A DNA stretch of 64,000 nucleotides from Gerris lacustris (taxonomy: Eukaryota > Arthropoda > Insecta > Hemiptera > Gerridae): positions 73,711,131 to 73,775,130 of the forward strand of contig OX578279.1 of assembly GCA_951217055.1 (NCBI GenBank). Reading direction: 5' to 3'. This document shows positions 36,032 through 48,110 of the stretch, one piece after another. How positions within the stretch are numbered: the first letter of the stretch is position 1; every line of letters starts with the position of its first letter. A program made the translations under genes and the position numbers. The notes beneath the pieces were generated by a model that saw nothing but the letters and a program-made list of their open reading frames with translations, was not told the origin of the DNA and made no database searches.

Positions 36032-36169
36032 TTAAGGTTCTTGGATATTGTGTACTATCATTAAAAAATAATTATGAGTAAAAATTAGTATGTGTAAAAT
36101 TTTATTTTTACATACATTTTTGACTGTCCCATTTTCCATTTAAAAATAAATATTTATATACATTTATTC

Positions 36170-37191
36170 TTTTTAGGGTTTCGTTGGTAAAACCAAAAAA
36201 AGAAACCCTTATAGTTTCGTTCATGTGTCTGTCAGTCTGTCTGTCTGTCTGTCTGTCTGTCACTCTGTACGGTTCCAATAACTTTTGAATAAAAAGAGAT
36301 AGAAACGTGAAACTTTCCAATATTAAAGATCGTTTTGACGCGCACACAGGAAAAATATAGCGAACTCAAAATTATCAGCTGTTTAAATCCAAAATGGCGG
36401 ATAACTCACGTCATGCGAAAAAAAATATTTTTTTAAAATTTTAAGTGGGGTATCAAATGAAAGGTATTAAAGAGTAGATTATAAATATATATATCACTTA
36501 GAGAAAGTGTTCAATTTTCGTCGCCATTTTGTCAAAAAACATCGAAATTTTGCGTGTCCCCCCTCTAAAATCGTATTTCCGCTCTTACTAAAAATATATA
36601 AAAATATGCAAAATGTGCGGTCTGATGGACCAAAGAAAAAATAAGAATAGCAACTTGGTCGGATTGACTGGGAATCCAAGATGGCGGTTGATTGATGTCA
36701 CGGGAAAAAATAATATTTATTTAAAATTTTGAGTGAGGTATCAAATGAAAGATATCGAAGAGTAGATTACAAAAATATAAAACACTTGTAGAAAGCGTTT
36801 AATTTTCGGCGCCATTTTGTCAAAAAACATCTAAATTTTGCTTGTCCCCCCCCCCCCCCTAAAACTATATTTCCGCTCTTACTAAAAATATAGAAAAATA
36901 TGCAAAATGTGCAGTCTGATGGGCCAAAGAAAAAATAAGAATAGCAACTTGGTCGGATTAACTGGGAAACCAAGATGGCGGCTAATTGCTGTCACGGGGA
37001 AAAAAATATTTTTTCAAAATTTTGAGTGGGGTATCATGTGAAAGGTATTGAAGAGTAGATTACAAAAATATATAACACTTGTGGAAAGCGTTTAATTTTC
37101 TACGCCATTTTGTCAAAAACATCCAAATTCCCCCCCCCCCCCCCCCCTAACTACTAATTTCATGTTTACAACACCAACGAAACCCTTTTTA
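36170..37191 (+). mobile_element. TIR element I with GTCT microsatellite
   Basis: The left end TTTTTAGGGTTTCGTTGGT is matched inverted at 37172-37191. Just inside, TTGGTAAAACCAA and AGGGTTTC...GAAACCCTT form a terminal hairpin, followed by (GTCT)n at 36228-36261. The interior is a tandem repeat of about 290 bp (2.5 units; GTATCAAATGAAAG-type landmarks at 36451, 36739, 37032), with ATTTTCGGCGCCATTTTGTC and poly-C runs. Short minus-strand frames repeat with the units and are not genes. No transposase. Confidence 0.75.
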
Positions 37192-37826
<635 letters not shown>

Positions 37827-37941
37827 TTCTGAACTAATATTCTGTTTGAGTACAAATTGAATCAGAACTTTAGTAGTATCTGTTCTTATTGATTCTCTGA
37901 AGTATTTTCTATATTCCTATGAGATTTTACTATTAATTGTC

Positions 37942-38270
37942 TGCCAATTAGTGTGGCACATAGCTTTTTCGAGTCTGCGTGTGTCTGTCCGTCCGTCCTG
38001 TCGCTTGCTCCCATGACTACACCTTTCGTCCGATCCCTTTGAAATTTGGCATGTATGTGTCTTGTACCTACCCACATATTTTAAAAATATAGCGACTTAA
38101 AAAAATATTGTTCAAAAAAATTAGCGTAAAAAAACTTAAGGGTTAAAATTTTTTTATTTTTTTTCGACACCGTGAGGGGTATCATATGAAAGGGTACGTC
38201 GAGCTTATTACAAAAATATATAATTCTTTGGTTATAACTTTGATAGGGCGAGCGTAGGCATGTTTGAAGT
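37942..38270 (+). repeat. Dispersed repeat H
   Basis: Starts with a small hairpin (TGCCA, loop, TGGCA), then GTGTCTGTCCGTCCGTCC, CCGATCCCTTTGAAATTTGG (38030-38049), CATGTATGTGTC, and GGGGTATCATATGAAAGGG near 38175. Same order of parts as D, E, G and P, but otherwise different sequence. Non-coding. Right boundary uncertain because it abuts a G fragment. Confidence 0.6.
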
Positions 38271-38274
38271 GGGT

Positions 38275-38372
38275 GTTGATAGACACGGAACCAAAAATGT
38301 TCCCTGAGACCTACAAAATGTTCGTTCTTTTGAATGCTAACATAGCTTCTGTTACCATTGGTTACCTCGGAA
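38275..38372 (-). repeat. Dispersed repeat G, copy 3, fragment
   Basis: GACACGGAACCAAAAATGTT, then ACATAGCTTCTGTTACCA and CCTCGGAAGCAAAA match the terminal part of G on the minus strand. Confidence 0.65.
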
Positions 38373-39104
38373 GCAAAAAGTTGTTTTTTCTGAATGTATT
38401 TGTTTGACCGAACATATGCAAATTAAACCTCCTTTTTCCATCTAAAGTATTTCTTAAAGAAACAATGTTATCCTTTTTGACATTTAATAGCTGTCTTGTA
38501 ATTGTTTCAAAGATACAAACCCTCTTGCTTGTACATAACGTTACGAGCTATTCTAATTATATACGGCATCGTTTTGCTACAGATGTGTAACGGTCTTATA
38601 CGACATACCTTACTAAGTGTAAAAATAACAGAAGTAAGGATTAAAAATGATATTTTTGTTTTATGTTATAGCTTGTTCCGCTTTTCTTTACCTCTTTCTC
38701 CTTGTTTTCCATCCAATTACATTATTCTATCTACCTTACATTATTAATTCAACGGACGGATGTAAACTCATTAAATTATTTATAAATATTGAGCTTTAAG
38801 ATCATGCAAAAGAAGTATAAAATATTAAAATGTTCTATAAAAGTACAACATTTACATAATTTGAGGGATCTAGAGAGAAAAAACCTTACCCCCAAAATTA
38901 AAGAACCTACTAGTAGTTAAATAGATAATTTGGTAGCTTTTTCCCTACATTTTCTAGGTAAAATAATTTTACCCGTTTAACATTCATATTTTTATAAAAA
39001 ATAATTTTCCTGATAAGTGGTTTCCTCTACTCTAGAATATATACTATGAGACGTGGCAACGGGCTTTTAACGGCAACGGGCAACGTGTAATTTTACTTTT
39101 TTTA
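38373..39104. other. AT-rich DNA, nothing recognised
   Basis: The 81-codon frame near 38502 has no recognised domain. Confidence 0.5.
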
Positions 39105-39260
39105 AAAAGTAAAATTAAGTTAATTAATTTAGATAAGTTATTACATCTATTTGAAGACCAACAAATCAAAACAAACATTTATTTTTTATTGGAAATAATA
39201 TGTTTGCTTTAGCTTAAAATTGAAAAATCATTTCGAGGTGAGACAATACTCGATTGTATA
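39105..39260 (+). repeat. Dispersed repeat Q, copy 2
   Basis: Matches 12850-13030 through TTAATTTAGATAAGTTATTA, CTATTTGAAGACCAA and TTCGAGGTGAG. Confidence 0.6.
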
Positions 39261-39389
39261 AATTATTGCAGAGGTTTTAATTTTCATATAGACCGGTTTC
39301 GACTTCGACTAATTCGATGATAGTTAATGAACTTTTAATTTATATTTTCGTATTTACTTGAAGGTGCTATCAAGCCGAGTCTAAGGAGC

Positions 39390-40290
39390 TCTATTTGTCC
39401 CCTCGTAAACAGTTAATTGGCATGATAACATTAGGCTGCTCTATCAGGTACTTAATGCAGGAGAATAACTGGAGTATTCCAGTTAAGGGCTTGTCTACTT
39501 TAATCACAGGTTATGAAAATGTCACAGATAAAATGTCACAGGTTATGTCTAAGATGTCCACTTTCTCTCTGGATTCTACGTTCGTAATCCATCGGTTAGG
39601 CACCTTACTTAAAATATTCTGCGGAGACACCTTTTAATAAAGACCTGTAACTTTGCTGTGCCTTCAGCTGATATAAGCCTCTAAGCATCCATACAGCAAT
39701 ACAGATTTTGCATTTGTGTTAAATATCCGTAATTTACAGTTTGCACGTTATGAGTTATGACTATAATTATGGTGGGGAGCCAATAAGAGGTCAGGATTTT
39801 GAATTCTAGAAGGTTGGGCCAACTAGGCAAACAAAAATGTCACTAGTCCCATTCCTCCCACAGCCCTAGAGGCTTTATTTTTTTCCTCATTTAGGTTGGC
39901 CAATCTGAGTGTCAAAAGTCACAACTCTTAAGACGCATACTGTAGTGTTAGGGCCTAGTGCTTAAGCAGGAAGAGCGCCACAGCTTATTGGCAGCTAACT
40001 TTAGGATGCTTTGCCAGGTCATTTCCTCTGGTGGAAAAGGGGATCACAGTTAAGGGGCTTGCCTACTTTAATCGTCAGCATAAGATCTCCCATTTCGTGT
40101 TAGTGCCTAGTGCCTAAGCAGGAGGAGTGCCACAGCTTGTTGACAGCTAACTTTAGGATGCTTTGCCAGGTCACTTTCTCTGGTGGAAAAAAAGGGGATC
40201 CCAGTTAAGGTGTTGCCTTCTTTATTCGTCAGCATGAGATCTGCCATTTCCTGTTATTGCCTAGTGCCTAAGCAGGAGGAGCGCCAAACG
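39390..40290 (+). repeat. Degenerate tandem repeat R
   Basis: Units with GCCTAGTGC, TAAGCAGGA, GCGCCACAGCTT, AACTTTAGGATGCTTTGCCA, TTCCTCTGGTGGAAAA and GTTAAGG recur at about 39955, 40112 and 40260 (step near 158 bp). A more diverged unit is at 39395-39520 (TTCCAGTTAAGGGCTTG). Repeat M copy 2 sits between. No protein recognised. Confidence 0.65.
39778..39925 (-). repeat. Dispersed repeat M, copy 2
   Basis: The reverse complement matches 4566-4705: CTCAGATTGGCCAACCT, TTTTTGTTTGCCTAGTTGGCC. Confidence 0.55.
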
Positions 40291-40883
40291 GCACCCTGGT
40301 GCCATTTGGCCTAGTACCATTATTATACTTGCTAGTTCAATTCACTGTGACTGTGTCTCATAACATTTTAGTTCCAAACAGCAAATCTCAAATTATTGCT
40401 GGTTTTTTATCATCGATGGAAATTCCATTAAGATCAATTTATTCAGTTAAATTTGTAACATTTAGTCCAATCCATTTCATTTGGTTTACTTGGTTAACCT
40501 TGTATTTTGTTATATCGAGAGCTATAAGGCTTTTTAAAGCCTTAAGGAGAGACTTTTTTAGATCCATACTAAACTTGGCTAGGTAATCTCCTGACTGTGG
40601 TTGTATTAGTGTTGGGTGATTTTAGCCTTGGGTTATCTTTTTAAGGACCAAGGTCTTGAAGTAAGGCTTCTGAAGGTTCAATGTTTATCTAAAGGTGTTT
40701 TACCGACCTACTAACCTATCTACGTGACAAAGTCGTTCCCTTATCATAATCACGACTTGACTGGGCCCCGTCACTTTCAGTAACAAACTCTTCCACCACT
40801 TTCTACTGTCAAATCTACTTCACTTTAATATATTTTCAGCTTTTACTTTTACACTACTTGCAAGTGCATTTCAACTAGGATAA
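40291..40883 (+). other. Unrecognised 95-codon frame and flanks
   Basis: The frame 40299-40586 is hydrophobic (PLLYLLVQFTVTV, FIWFTWLTLYFVI), with a basic C-terminus. It matches no family I know and starts inside the degenerate repeat R. Probably chance. Confidence 0.2.
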
Positions 40884-41111
40884 TTTATTATCTTTCTAAA
40901 TGAAATGTTTATTTTAAATCTCTTAACTTTTTTTTCTTCTCTTCAAATTATTAAAACCCAGACCTAGAGAGAAGAATTAACACTCCTAATAATATCATTT
41001 ATTATCTTTCTAAATGAAATGTTTATTTTAAATCTCTTAACTTTTTTTTCTTCTCTTCAAATTATTAAAACCCAGACCTAGAGAGAAGAATTAACACTCC
41101 TAATAATATCA
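40884..41111 (+). repeat. Exact 114-bp tandem duplication
   Basis: TTTATTATCTTTCTAAATGA to CACTCCTAATAATATCA occurs twice back to back (40884-40997, 40998-41111) with no difference seen. A recent duplication, or possibly an assembly artefact. Confidence 0.95.
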
Positions 41112-41718
41112 TAACCGCTAGGTAAACTCTTTTACTTAAAAATTTAATTTATTACATATTCAAAAATATATCGGTTTTTTAATAATAATTCTTCTGAACC
41201 TTTTCTCAATTTAAATCATATATTAAGTTTCAAGAACGCATAAATAAAACAAATTAGAAAGTTAATTTTCTACTTGACTGCTATATTTTAACCCCAATTC
41301 ATTGTGATCTTTTAACATAAAACTAATGTAATATTTCTTTTAAATTATAAACGTTCGTGCATATTATTTATTTATTTTTTATCGCTCCAAATGACAGCGT
41401 CTTTTTATTAATTAAAACATGTAACGATGCTTTTATTATTGTGGAATACCTCTTGGAATTTTGAAATAAGTTATATCCGCATTTGCACATCTTATTTCTA
41501 GGTTTAGCGCCTTATGCCTTTTAACACTCTGATCTCCATGCATATAAATGTTATAATTGTTGTATATATTTTTTTTTTCTTGGATATAAAATTAAATTAT
41601 GTCTACTATATGAAGTTGTGCTGTTCGTAACTCTGATAAAATAATCTTATGAAATCTTTTTATATTTTACAAACTTTATTGAACAACTCCGTATTTTTTA
41701 TGTATTTTTAGGTTAAAA
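41112..41718. other. AT-rich DNA, nothing recognised
   Basis: No feature supported. Confidence 0.5.
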
Positions 41719-42358
41719 CCCTGGAATGCTAATGGTAATTGGATGGCTGGTATTACTAAACCTTCGTCGATTCAACTAACATATGCAGAAAATATTTTTT
41801 TGGGTTGAAACTACACTTTTATAAAGAGGAAACTACTAAGAACTCGTTATTAAATCTTTTAGTGAGATATACAAACATTTGATGACAAATAGCTTAGTAG
41901 GAACATCAGAATAATCTGAAATTGAGTGAGCATTAATGCACCAAGTCCTATGCCCCAGGCCAAAATCCCTATGCCCTTTGCTAAGTGCTCCAGGCCCCAG
42001 ATTATCGGCCACTGGTCTCTGGCCCAAGGCCAATTACCCTAGGCCCATTGCCCCTTACCCCTAGGCCTATTGCCCCTTACCCCAAGCCCATTGTCCTAGG
42101 CTATAGGCTCATTCGACGACCAATTAATTCCCTACGTTTATTACTATACGTTAGTCGAATCGACTAAGTAGCTTTGACGGGAATTTGCCAGAAAACGATT
42201 GTATGCTCAAAAGGACTTCTACCGCTACACTAGCAGGTGTTTTACTAACCAGTGCAAGCACTGCAGAAGGATGGGGTACCCATCACCATTGCATACGAGC
42301 GTAAAAGGTTAAGGTTCGAACTGTGCTCGTCGATTTGACTACCATTAGCATTCCAGGG
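41719..42358. mobile_element. TIR element S with C-rich tandem core
   Basis: CCCTGGAATGCTAATGGTA (41719-41737) is perfectly inverted at 42340-42358. The interior (about 41940-42110) is a GC-rich degenerate tandem of units like CCTAGGCCCATTGCCCCTTA. Palindromic AGTCGAATCGACT lies near 42152. Flanks show no convincing duplication. No protein; the short frames across the core are compositional. Confidence 0.7.
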
Positions 42359-43282
42359 ATCTTCTCTATCAAATACGTTTTATAAGTCCATCAAACATAT
42401 TCATTTAAAAATGCTGATTAGAAGTATTGTTATATAGGTAATTGATATATTTAAGATACCTATACTCTTTTTTAGTATAAGTTAGATCTTTTATAATAAG
42501 TGTTTTTCTTCACTTTTTCATAATACGTATAATTTTCGAAATATATTATATTTTGCTTACATTTTTTTCCCCCCTATTCTTGTAATGCTGATTCTCTTCT
42601 TTCATTTGTTTCCTGCTTCTTTCTCGTTTATGTCCTACGAGATACTGCTGTAATAATATACTTTTTGGTACACATAGTCATAATATGTAGTCCTAACACC
42701 GCTCTTTTTTTTTCTTACAACGCTCATGACTGCCTACTTTTATTGTATCAAGCCTTTTGCTTTTCTACAAAAAAAATTGTTACCACTTTTGAATACCAAT
42801 TACCTCATACAAGACCATCCACATTAAGAGTCTCGCGTAGTCTCAAAAGTCACAAATTGTTTTGCAATCTCGCAACAGAACGTTATTTTTCACCTCCTGT
42901 TTCTCTTTTTTTTATATCTTTTATGTGTAAGTATTGTTATAATTTTTATTGCTTTACATATGTCGGGAATTTGTGGCAGGTTACACTGCCTTCGTAATGA
43001 CATATCTCATTTCTACGTGACCAATTTTTTACACTTTTACGTGACTAATTTTTCCCTCGTTTTTTTCTTTACCTTCGAACGTGAATAAAATATTAGATTA
43101 TGAATGACAGATTTATTAATATTTACTTCTGTGTTAGTTTTTTTTCTTGATGCATATACTAATAATATATATATATATATATCAGTTGTCTCATATGAAT
43201 TTTACCTCATTTAGCATAAATATTTAGATTTTCAACATAAATAAATTAGTCAATACACATTCTCTATTAAACCTATTTTTAG
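42359..43282. other. AT-rich DNA, nothing recognised
   Basis: The 110-codon frame 42665-42997 is Cys/Phe/Tyr-rich and unrecognised. (AT)n near 43164-43183. Confidence 0.4.
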
Positions 43283-43572
43283 GGGCACTTCTTTAGATTG
43301 TTACTCCCCTTATAAACAAAACTGAGGGGAGTAACAATCTAAAGAAGGTGTACGGAATATTCTTCTTTAGATTGTTACTCCCCTTATAATAACAGAAGTT
43401 GGACGGAAGGTGTACGGAATATTCTTCTTTAGATTGTTACTCCCCTTATAATAACAGAAGTCTGATATTCCTTTGTCCCAAAGTACATTGGACTAAACAA
43501 CCCTTTGTCTTAAAATTTATTTAAGTAGTTTGTAAAAAAATCATAGGGGAGTAACAATCTAAAGAAGTACCC
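43283..43572 (-). mobile_element. hAT-like MITE copy 6 with internal duplication
   Basis: Ends GGGCACTTCTTTAGATTG and AATCTAAAGAAGTACC. Flanks ATTTTTAG and CTTTTTAG agree at 7 of 8. Compared with the other copies, the segment AGGTGTACGGAATATTC plus the TIR word and CTTATAATAACAGAAG is present twice in tandem. Confidence 0.8.
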
Positions 43573-44785
43573 TTTTTAGGTATGATTCTCTGAATGCATT
43601 TCTAAAAACTAACATACTATATCTACAATCATAATCATCATTATGTTCTGAGTAGTATTTATTTTGTAAGCTACAGCATTATATAAATATAAATGGTTGA
43701 AGTCAAAACGAGTAAACAAACTAAATAAAATACTACTGTTTTTAAAGGGTGAAAATACTACATTTTAAATTTACGTTCTTTTTAATAGAGGAGTAAGAGA
43801 ATTTTATTTTAATTCTTGTTTTTTATATATATTTATATATTTTTTTTTAAAAAATATATAAATTTTAAATAAAAACATATATTTTCTTATTTAAAAAGGG
43901 CTCTGTTTAAAACATTTTATTATTTTACCTTGAGGCTATTAGTTCCTTCTCCCTTTTTCGTTTTTTTTTTAACTCCTGATCTATTTTTATGTTCGCTGTC
44001 AACTTCAGTGGAGGGAAAAATACATAATTCTTTCTATACCATCAAATTTTAACATTATTTAGTTTCTTTTTCTACCACTTCAATTTCTTTTTTACATTCC
44101 CCCCCACTCCATCTCTATGTTTTTATGTTGTTCTCAATGTAACTGGGTTTTACAACCGTAATAACTTTTTTTTAACTAAAATATATATAAAAAAGTTCGA
44201 ACTTTCTAGCAAGGATAAGAAGCCTTTAAAGGCTTAGAGAAGGTTTATTTTAAAGTGAAGAAAAAAATATATATAAAGTTTGTAGCACCGACAGTCTTAG
44301 ATTGAGTAAAAACTTTCACTCAAGGACCCATTTCTTTTTTACCTTTTTGTACTAAGCTGTTATGTAATTTGCCTTTATTTTTTATATTTTTTTTTTCTTT
44401 TTCTTTCTTCTTACAATAAGTTAATTAAAAATGCGTTATAGCAAATTGCTTTTCTTGTTTGCTCTGTCTGCTTTTTATTAAACTTAGTTATGTAAGTTAT
44501 ATTAAACGAAATTTTGTTGAATAATGTGACCGGGTAAGTATTATAATATTCTTTATTTTAGAGAGAAACACTTTATTGGCCAAAAGTACAAAGTGGAGCT
44601 GTCCTTCATTAAAGGATTGCTATAAACACAGCATACTAATCAATCAAAAGACAATTGTTAAATAAATAAAATAAAATAAAATACATTCGTGCAGTTTGTG
44701 AAAGAATAACAGTACTAAAAACAGTTATTTAAAAACTAGATAAGACTAATTATAAACATTAAAAATAAAATGTATAGTTAATTAA
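43573..44785. other. AT-rich DNA, nothing recognised
   Basis: Long poly-T and AT runs. No gene seen. Confidence 0.5.
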
Positions 44786-45090
44786 TTGAAGCGAGCGTAA
44801 GCGAGCTTCTTACATTCAACGAAATATGCATCTTGTCTGTCTGTCTGTCAGTAACGTTTACGCGTGTGACGATAACTTGAGTAAAAGTTGACCGATTTAG
44901 TTGAAATTTGGTATACGTGATCCTCTAACTAATACTCAGGCTAAGTTCGTTGGACAGCGTGATCCGCCCAAGAGTTCGCGCGCAATGCTCGCGTAAACGT
45001 GGGCTTCAAATTTAAAATTGGAATTTCAGGACGGGAAAAAATTCTATCACCACCTATTCGATGAGACGAACATTTTTTAGTAAAACCAGC
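44786..45090 (+). repeat. Dispersed repeat E, copy 2
   Basis: Starts GAAGCGAGCGTAAGCGAGC (GAAGC/GCTTC arms), then ATGCATC, TGTCTGTCTGTCAGTAACG, TTGACCGATTTAGTTGAAAT plus TTGG, TTCGCGCGCAATGCTCGCG and TTGGAATTTCAGGACGG. Counterpart of 29695-30060. Confidence 0.7.
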
Positions 45091-45565
45091 AACGACACTG
45101 CTATGAATTAATAAAGATCGCTAAAACTATTAAAGCGGACCTAAACGTTTAAAATAGAGAAAACAACATTTTTACCGATATCTTACGTTCTAACGTAACG
45201 ATTTTAATAAAACTTCATATACATCGTCTAAAGTGCAATTGAAACAAGTATGTAAAATTTCAACTTGATACAAGCAGTAGTATTTGAGTAATGAAGTTAT
45301 ACATTTATAATATTAGTTTAAAAGCTATGACGTATTGTATGTAGGTTTGTTAGGAAGTAAAGCTTTGTACCGAGTACCCCCACTCTACCTCACACTGCCC
45401 TCTTCCACTTATCTTCAACTATGACATTCATCATGATTATCAAATTTTAATATTCAGTATTTTATTGCAATACGCTCGATTCAATGATAGAGCCACGCGA
45501 TGCCTAGTAAATATGGTTACTTATAATACCTAGAGAATCTAATATTATATGTTCAGCTAGGAGTC
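45091..45565. other. Probable 3' flank of the endonuclease remnant, otherwise empty
   Basis: Lies downstream of the stop codon of the minus-strand remnant. No poly-A tail or other 3' end signal could be fixed. Confidence 0.35.
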
Positions 45566-45941
45566 TTAAGAAATTTCGATCGGTGCCGATTTTCTCAAAA
45601 ATATTTTGGTTTTCATTGGTATTGTGCCTCTAGCCCCAAACCAAAGTCCGTCAACTTGAAAATTTCTGTCTCCGTGGGATTCCCGAAACTTTTCCTTGTA
45701 GTATTCTATACATTCCTCATATATTATTTTTATTTTCTCCTGATGAACTAATACAGCTTGGTCCGGATCGTTACTTTCATACCTGATTGTAGGGTCTATG
45801 ATCATGGCAGTTTTATTATCTGGATGGAAAGCGATGATGTCAGAGTATCTTGAAGAACCTTCTGAATCTATTGCGTACACCTCTTCGTAGCAAATATAAT
45901 TATTTTCTTTTAGGGCATCTGAGATTCTATGCTTAACGTTA

Positions 45942-46319
45942 AGGCGCGTCCACACTATGCCGCGCAATGCCAGTTGGCAAGGCCAAGCGGCAAAGCAGTC
46001 TGGCCGACTTAAGGCGCGTCCACACTATGCCAGTTGGCAAGGCCAAGCGGCAAAGCCGTCTGGCCGACTTACGACTTCTTGCCATCTGGCTTTCTTTGAT
46101 CCGGACCGACAATCGTCGGGTTCGGCTTGGCATGTCAAGTGGCACGTTTTGTGCCAAGCTTGGCAAATAGCAAATGCCAAGGGAGACGTCCACATTACAA
46201 TTGGCAATGCCATTCCTTGCCATTCCTTGCCGCTTGGCATAGTGTGGACGCGCCTTTACACTTGCCAATGCCATTTTGCCTTGCCATTCCTTGCCGCTTG
46301 GCATAGTGTGGATGCGCCT
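45942..46319. mobile_element. TTA-flanked MITE A, outer copy
   Basis: Ends AGGCGCGTCCACACTATGCC and its inverse with one change. TTA flanks at 45939-45941 and 46320-46322. Dense in GGCAAG, TTGGCA and GCCAAGC words in both orientations. It interrupts the endonuclease frame. PIF/Harbinger-like by its duplication. The short frames on both strands here (up to 122 codons) are artefacts of these words. Confidence 0.75.
46012..46255. mobile_element. MITE A, inner copy nested in the outer
   Basis: A complete second pair of ends (AGGCGCGTCCACACTATGCC and GGCATAGTGTGGACGCGCCT), again with TTA on both sides (46009-46011, 46256-46258). This reads as one copy inserted into another of the same family. The alternative is tandem duplication of both ends. 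Confidence 0.65.
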
Positions 46320-46792
46320 TTATGATGGCGCCTAGTCACCAGAAGCATGTTATAAGGGCATTTTCTCAGCACATGTGCTGGAGTTTCATTCTCCCTGCCA
46401 CATTTGCGACAGAGGGGTCCGACATCTCCTGAACACTGGTTGAAAATAATAATTTTATACTCTTAGTTTTATTTCTTTTTTCAATAAAAAATAATTTTAT
46501 TAATTAAACATTTAATTAGTTAGAACTTGTTGAAACCTATATTTTGAAAAATGAAATATCTGTCCATATTTAAGAAAAATGAACTTTTATTGCCATATCA
46601 CATTTTTTATGTTTTGGTATATACAATAAAAATTCATTCATAGTTATCTTATTTTAGATATAATTTTTAATAAACTAATGCGACCTACATCAATGTATTA
46701 TTTTTTTATTGGCCTTTCTGGAATTTACCTTAGACTATTATTAAAAGTTTTAAAATTTATATTTCTTTTAGGCAAATATAATCGGAAGATGG

Positions 46793-47372
46793 AAATAATT
46801 TATGTATCTCTCGTAGGGAGAAAAAGTTATGATTTTGGATTAGTTTAGAGGGACTAAGTAGTAGTTGGTTTAGGGGGGTAAGTCTTTTCTTCCCTGAAGT
46901 CAAAAAGTAGGGAGAAAAAGTAAATGTAGGAAGAAAAATTAAAACTAGGGAGAAAAAGATGGATTGCCAACCTAATTATTTTATAAATAGTAGAGAATGA
47001 ATGGCTAATGTAATGAAGTATATGAAGTTGTTGAAATCAGGTTGGCGACACTACTTTTTCGACCTTATTTGTAATTTTCACTAATCATCGTATAAACCTG
47101 CATTCAAATAACCTTCTATTTGAGTTTAATTGCAATTCTTATTTGTTTTTAATATTGAATCTCTTATATCTGCTATTAAAAGTGCTAACAATTATTGTTA
47201 TTTATTAAAGTAACAAATAAAACCTGTTCAATGGATGAAGATGATTCCCTGCTGGAGGTAAAATATTGTATGTACCTCGGGAGTAAAGTCTAATTCCCTC
47301 GGCTTCGCCTCAAGAACCTATTATAACTTATTCGCTCAGGGAATAATGACTTACTTTACTCCCTAGGTGCAT
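46793..47372 (+). repeat. Dispersed repeat T, copy 1
   Basis: Direct repeat of 50235-50765. Contains four GGGAGAAAAAG words, TTGCCAACCTAATTATTTTA, TAGAGAATGAATGGCTAATG, TTTTTCGACCTTATTTGTAA, ATGGATGAAGATG, AATATTGTATGTACCTCGGG, and a closing inverted repeat (CTCGGGAGTAAAGT and ACTTTACTCCCTAG). Non-coding as a whole. Confidence 0.75.
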
Positions 47373-47790
47373 TGATAATTTCCGTTTTTTATAAGAACTA
47401 TTGATGTTAGATAATAATACATGATTATTTTTAAATCTATCATAGTATTTGTTATAATCTTACACTTGTATAAAACGCTTCATTATGCACAACTGCTTTC
47501 ACTTGTAAATAAATACTTTCTTCTTGAGAGTTACTTTCAATTTAAACATAGTTGAAGCGAAATATTTAATATTATATTAGTATGTGTCATTATTGACTTC
47601 TATAAGTTGTTTAGAAATCCTGACCACAATTTGTAAAGAAACTGAGAAGTAATAAATTATTTCCGTCTTAAGTCTAAGTCTAAAATTTAATGCAGTTTGT
47701 CAAAAGACTATTTTTGCATCTTGCAGACGATAGATTACTTAATCTCTCCTAGAAGATCATATTATTTTTTTTAAAAAATAGTATTATTTT
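47373..47790. other. AT-rich DNA, nothing recognised
   Basis: Ends in a small A/T hairpin next to repeat K. Confidence 0.5.
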
Positions 47791-48110
47791 ACTTGCAATG
47801 TTTGTATGTATGTATGTATGTTCGGGTCAAATATTGCAACTGAATTTTAAAAAAGTTATCCTCAACCGATTGAATTGAAATTTTGCATTCACGTTTAGTT
47901 TGGATGACAATGCTTGGGGTAGCTAAGTGGCGTCATTCTAAATCCAATATGGCGGGAAGCCCAAGATGGAGGACTAGTTATTTTTTAAGCACGCCAATGA
48001 TATGGGTATTAAATAAAAGTGTTTGCTGAGAATACGAAAAATAAAATGCCTTCACTCTAAATCCAATATGGCGGATTGCCCAAGATAAAAGAGGTTTTTA
48101 AAAATGTGTT
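47791..48110 (+). repeat. Dispersed repeat K, copy 2
   Basis: Homologous to 3857-4118. Has an intact (GTAT)n tract (47802-47820), then CCGATTGAATTGAAATTTTG near 47866 and ATCCAATATGGCGG twice. Confidence 0.7.

Larger units (their letters stand above)
45566..46440 (-). pseudogene. Non-LTR retrotransposon C-terminus (restriction-like endonuclease), interrupted
   Basis: On the minus strand, about 46438 down to 46323 encodes a zinc knuckle CRKCGRENETPAHVLRKC (C-x2-C-x7-H-x4-C). After an insertion, translation resumes with a basic HRISDAL segment, then RYSDIIAFHPDN and IIDPTIRYES, matching the D-x(n)-D catalytic signature of R2/NeSL-group endonucleases, and ends with a GLWFGARGTIP block before a stop. 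Zinc knuckle plus endonuclease is the normal end of such elements. The reverse transcriptase that should precede it is absent (sequence becomes non-coding at 46441), so this is a 5'-truncated copy. Removing the insert 45942-46319 and one flanking trinucleotide puts both parts in one frame, so the coding sequence was intact when the MITE landed. Confidence 0.75.

Noticed and set aside
40884..41111. Novel repeat element
   Set aside because: It is simply an exact two-copy tandem duplication of 114 bp, possibly an assembly artefact, with no sign of mobility.
42665..42997. 110-codon open frame
   Set aside because: Low-complexity Phe/Tyr/Cys content expected from T-rich DNA. No motif.
45939..46325. 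Overlapping open frames up to 122 codons on both strands
   Set aside because: They lie wholly inside MITE A, where GC-rich repeated words suppress stops in several phases.
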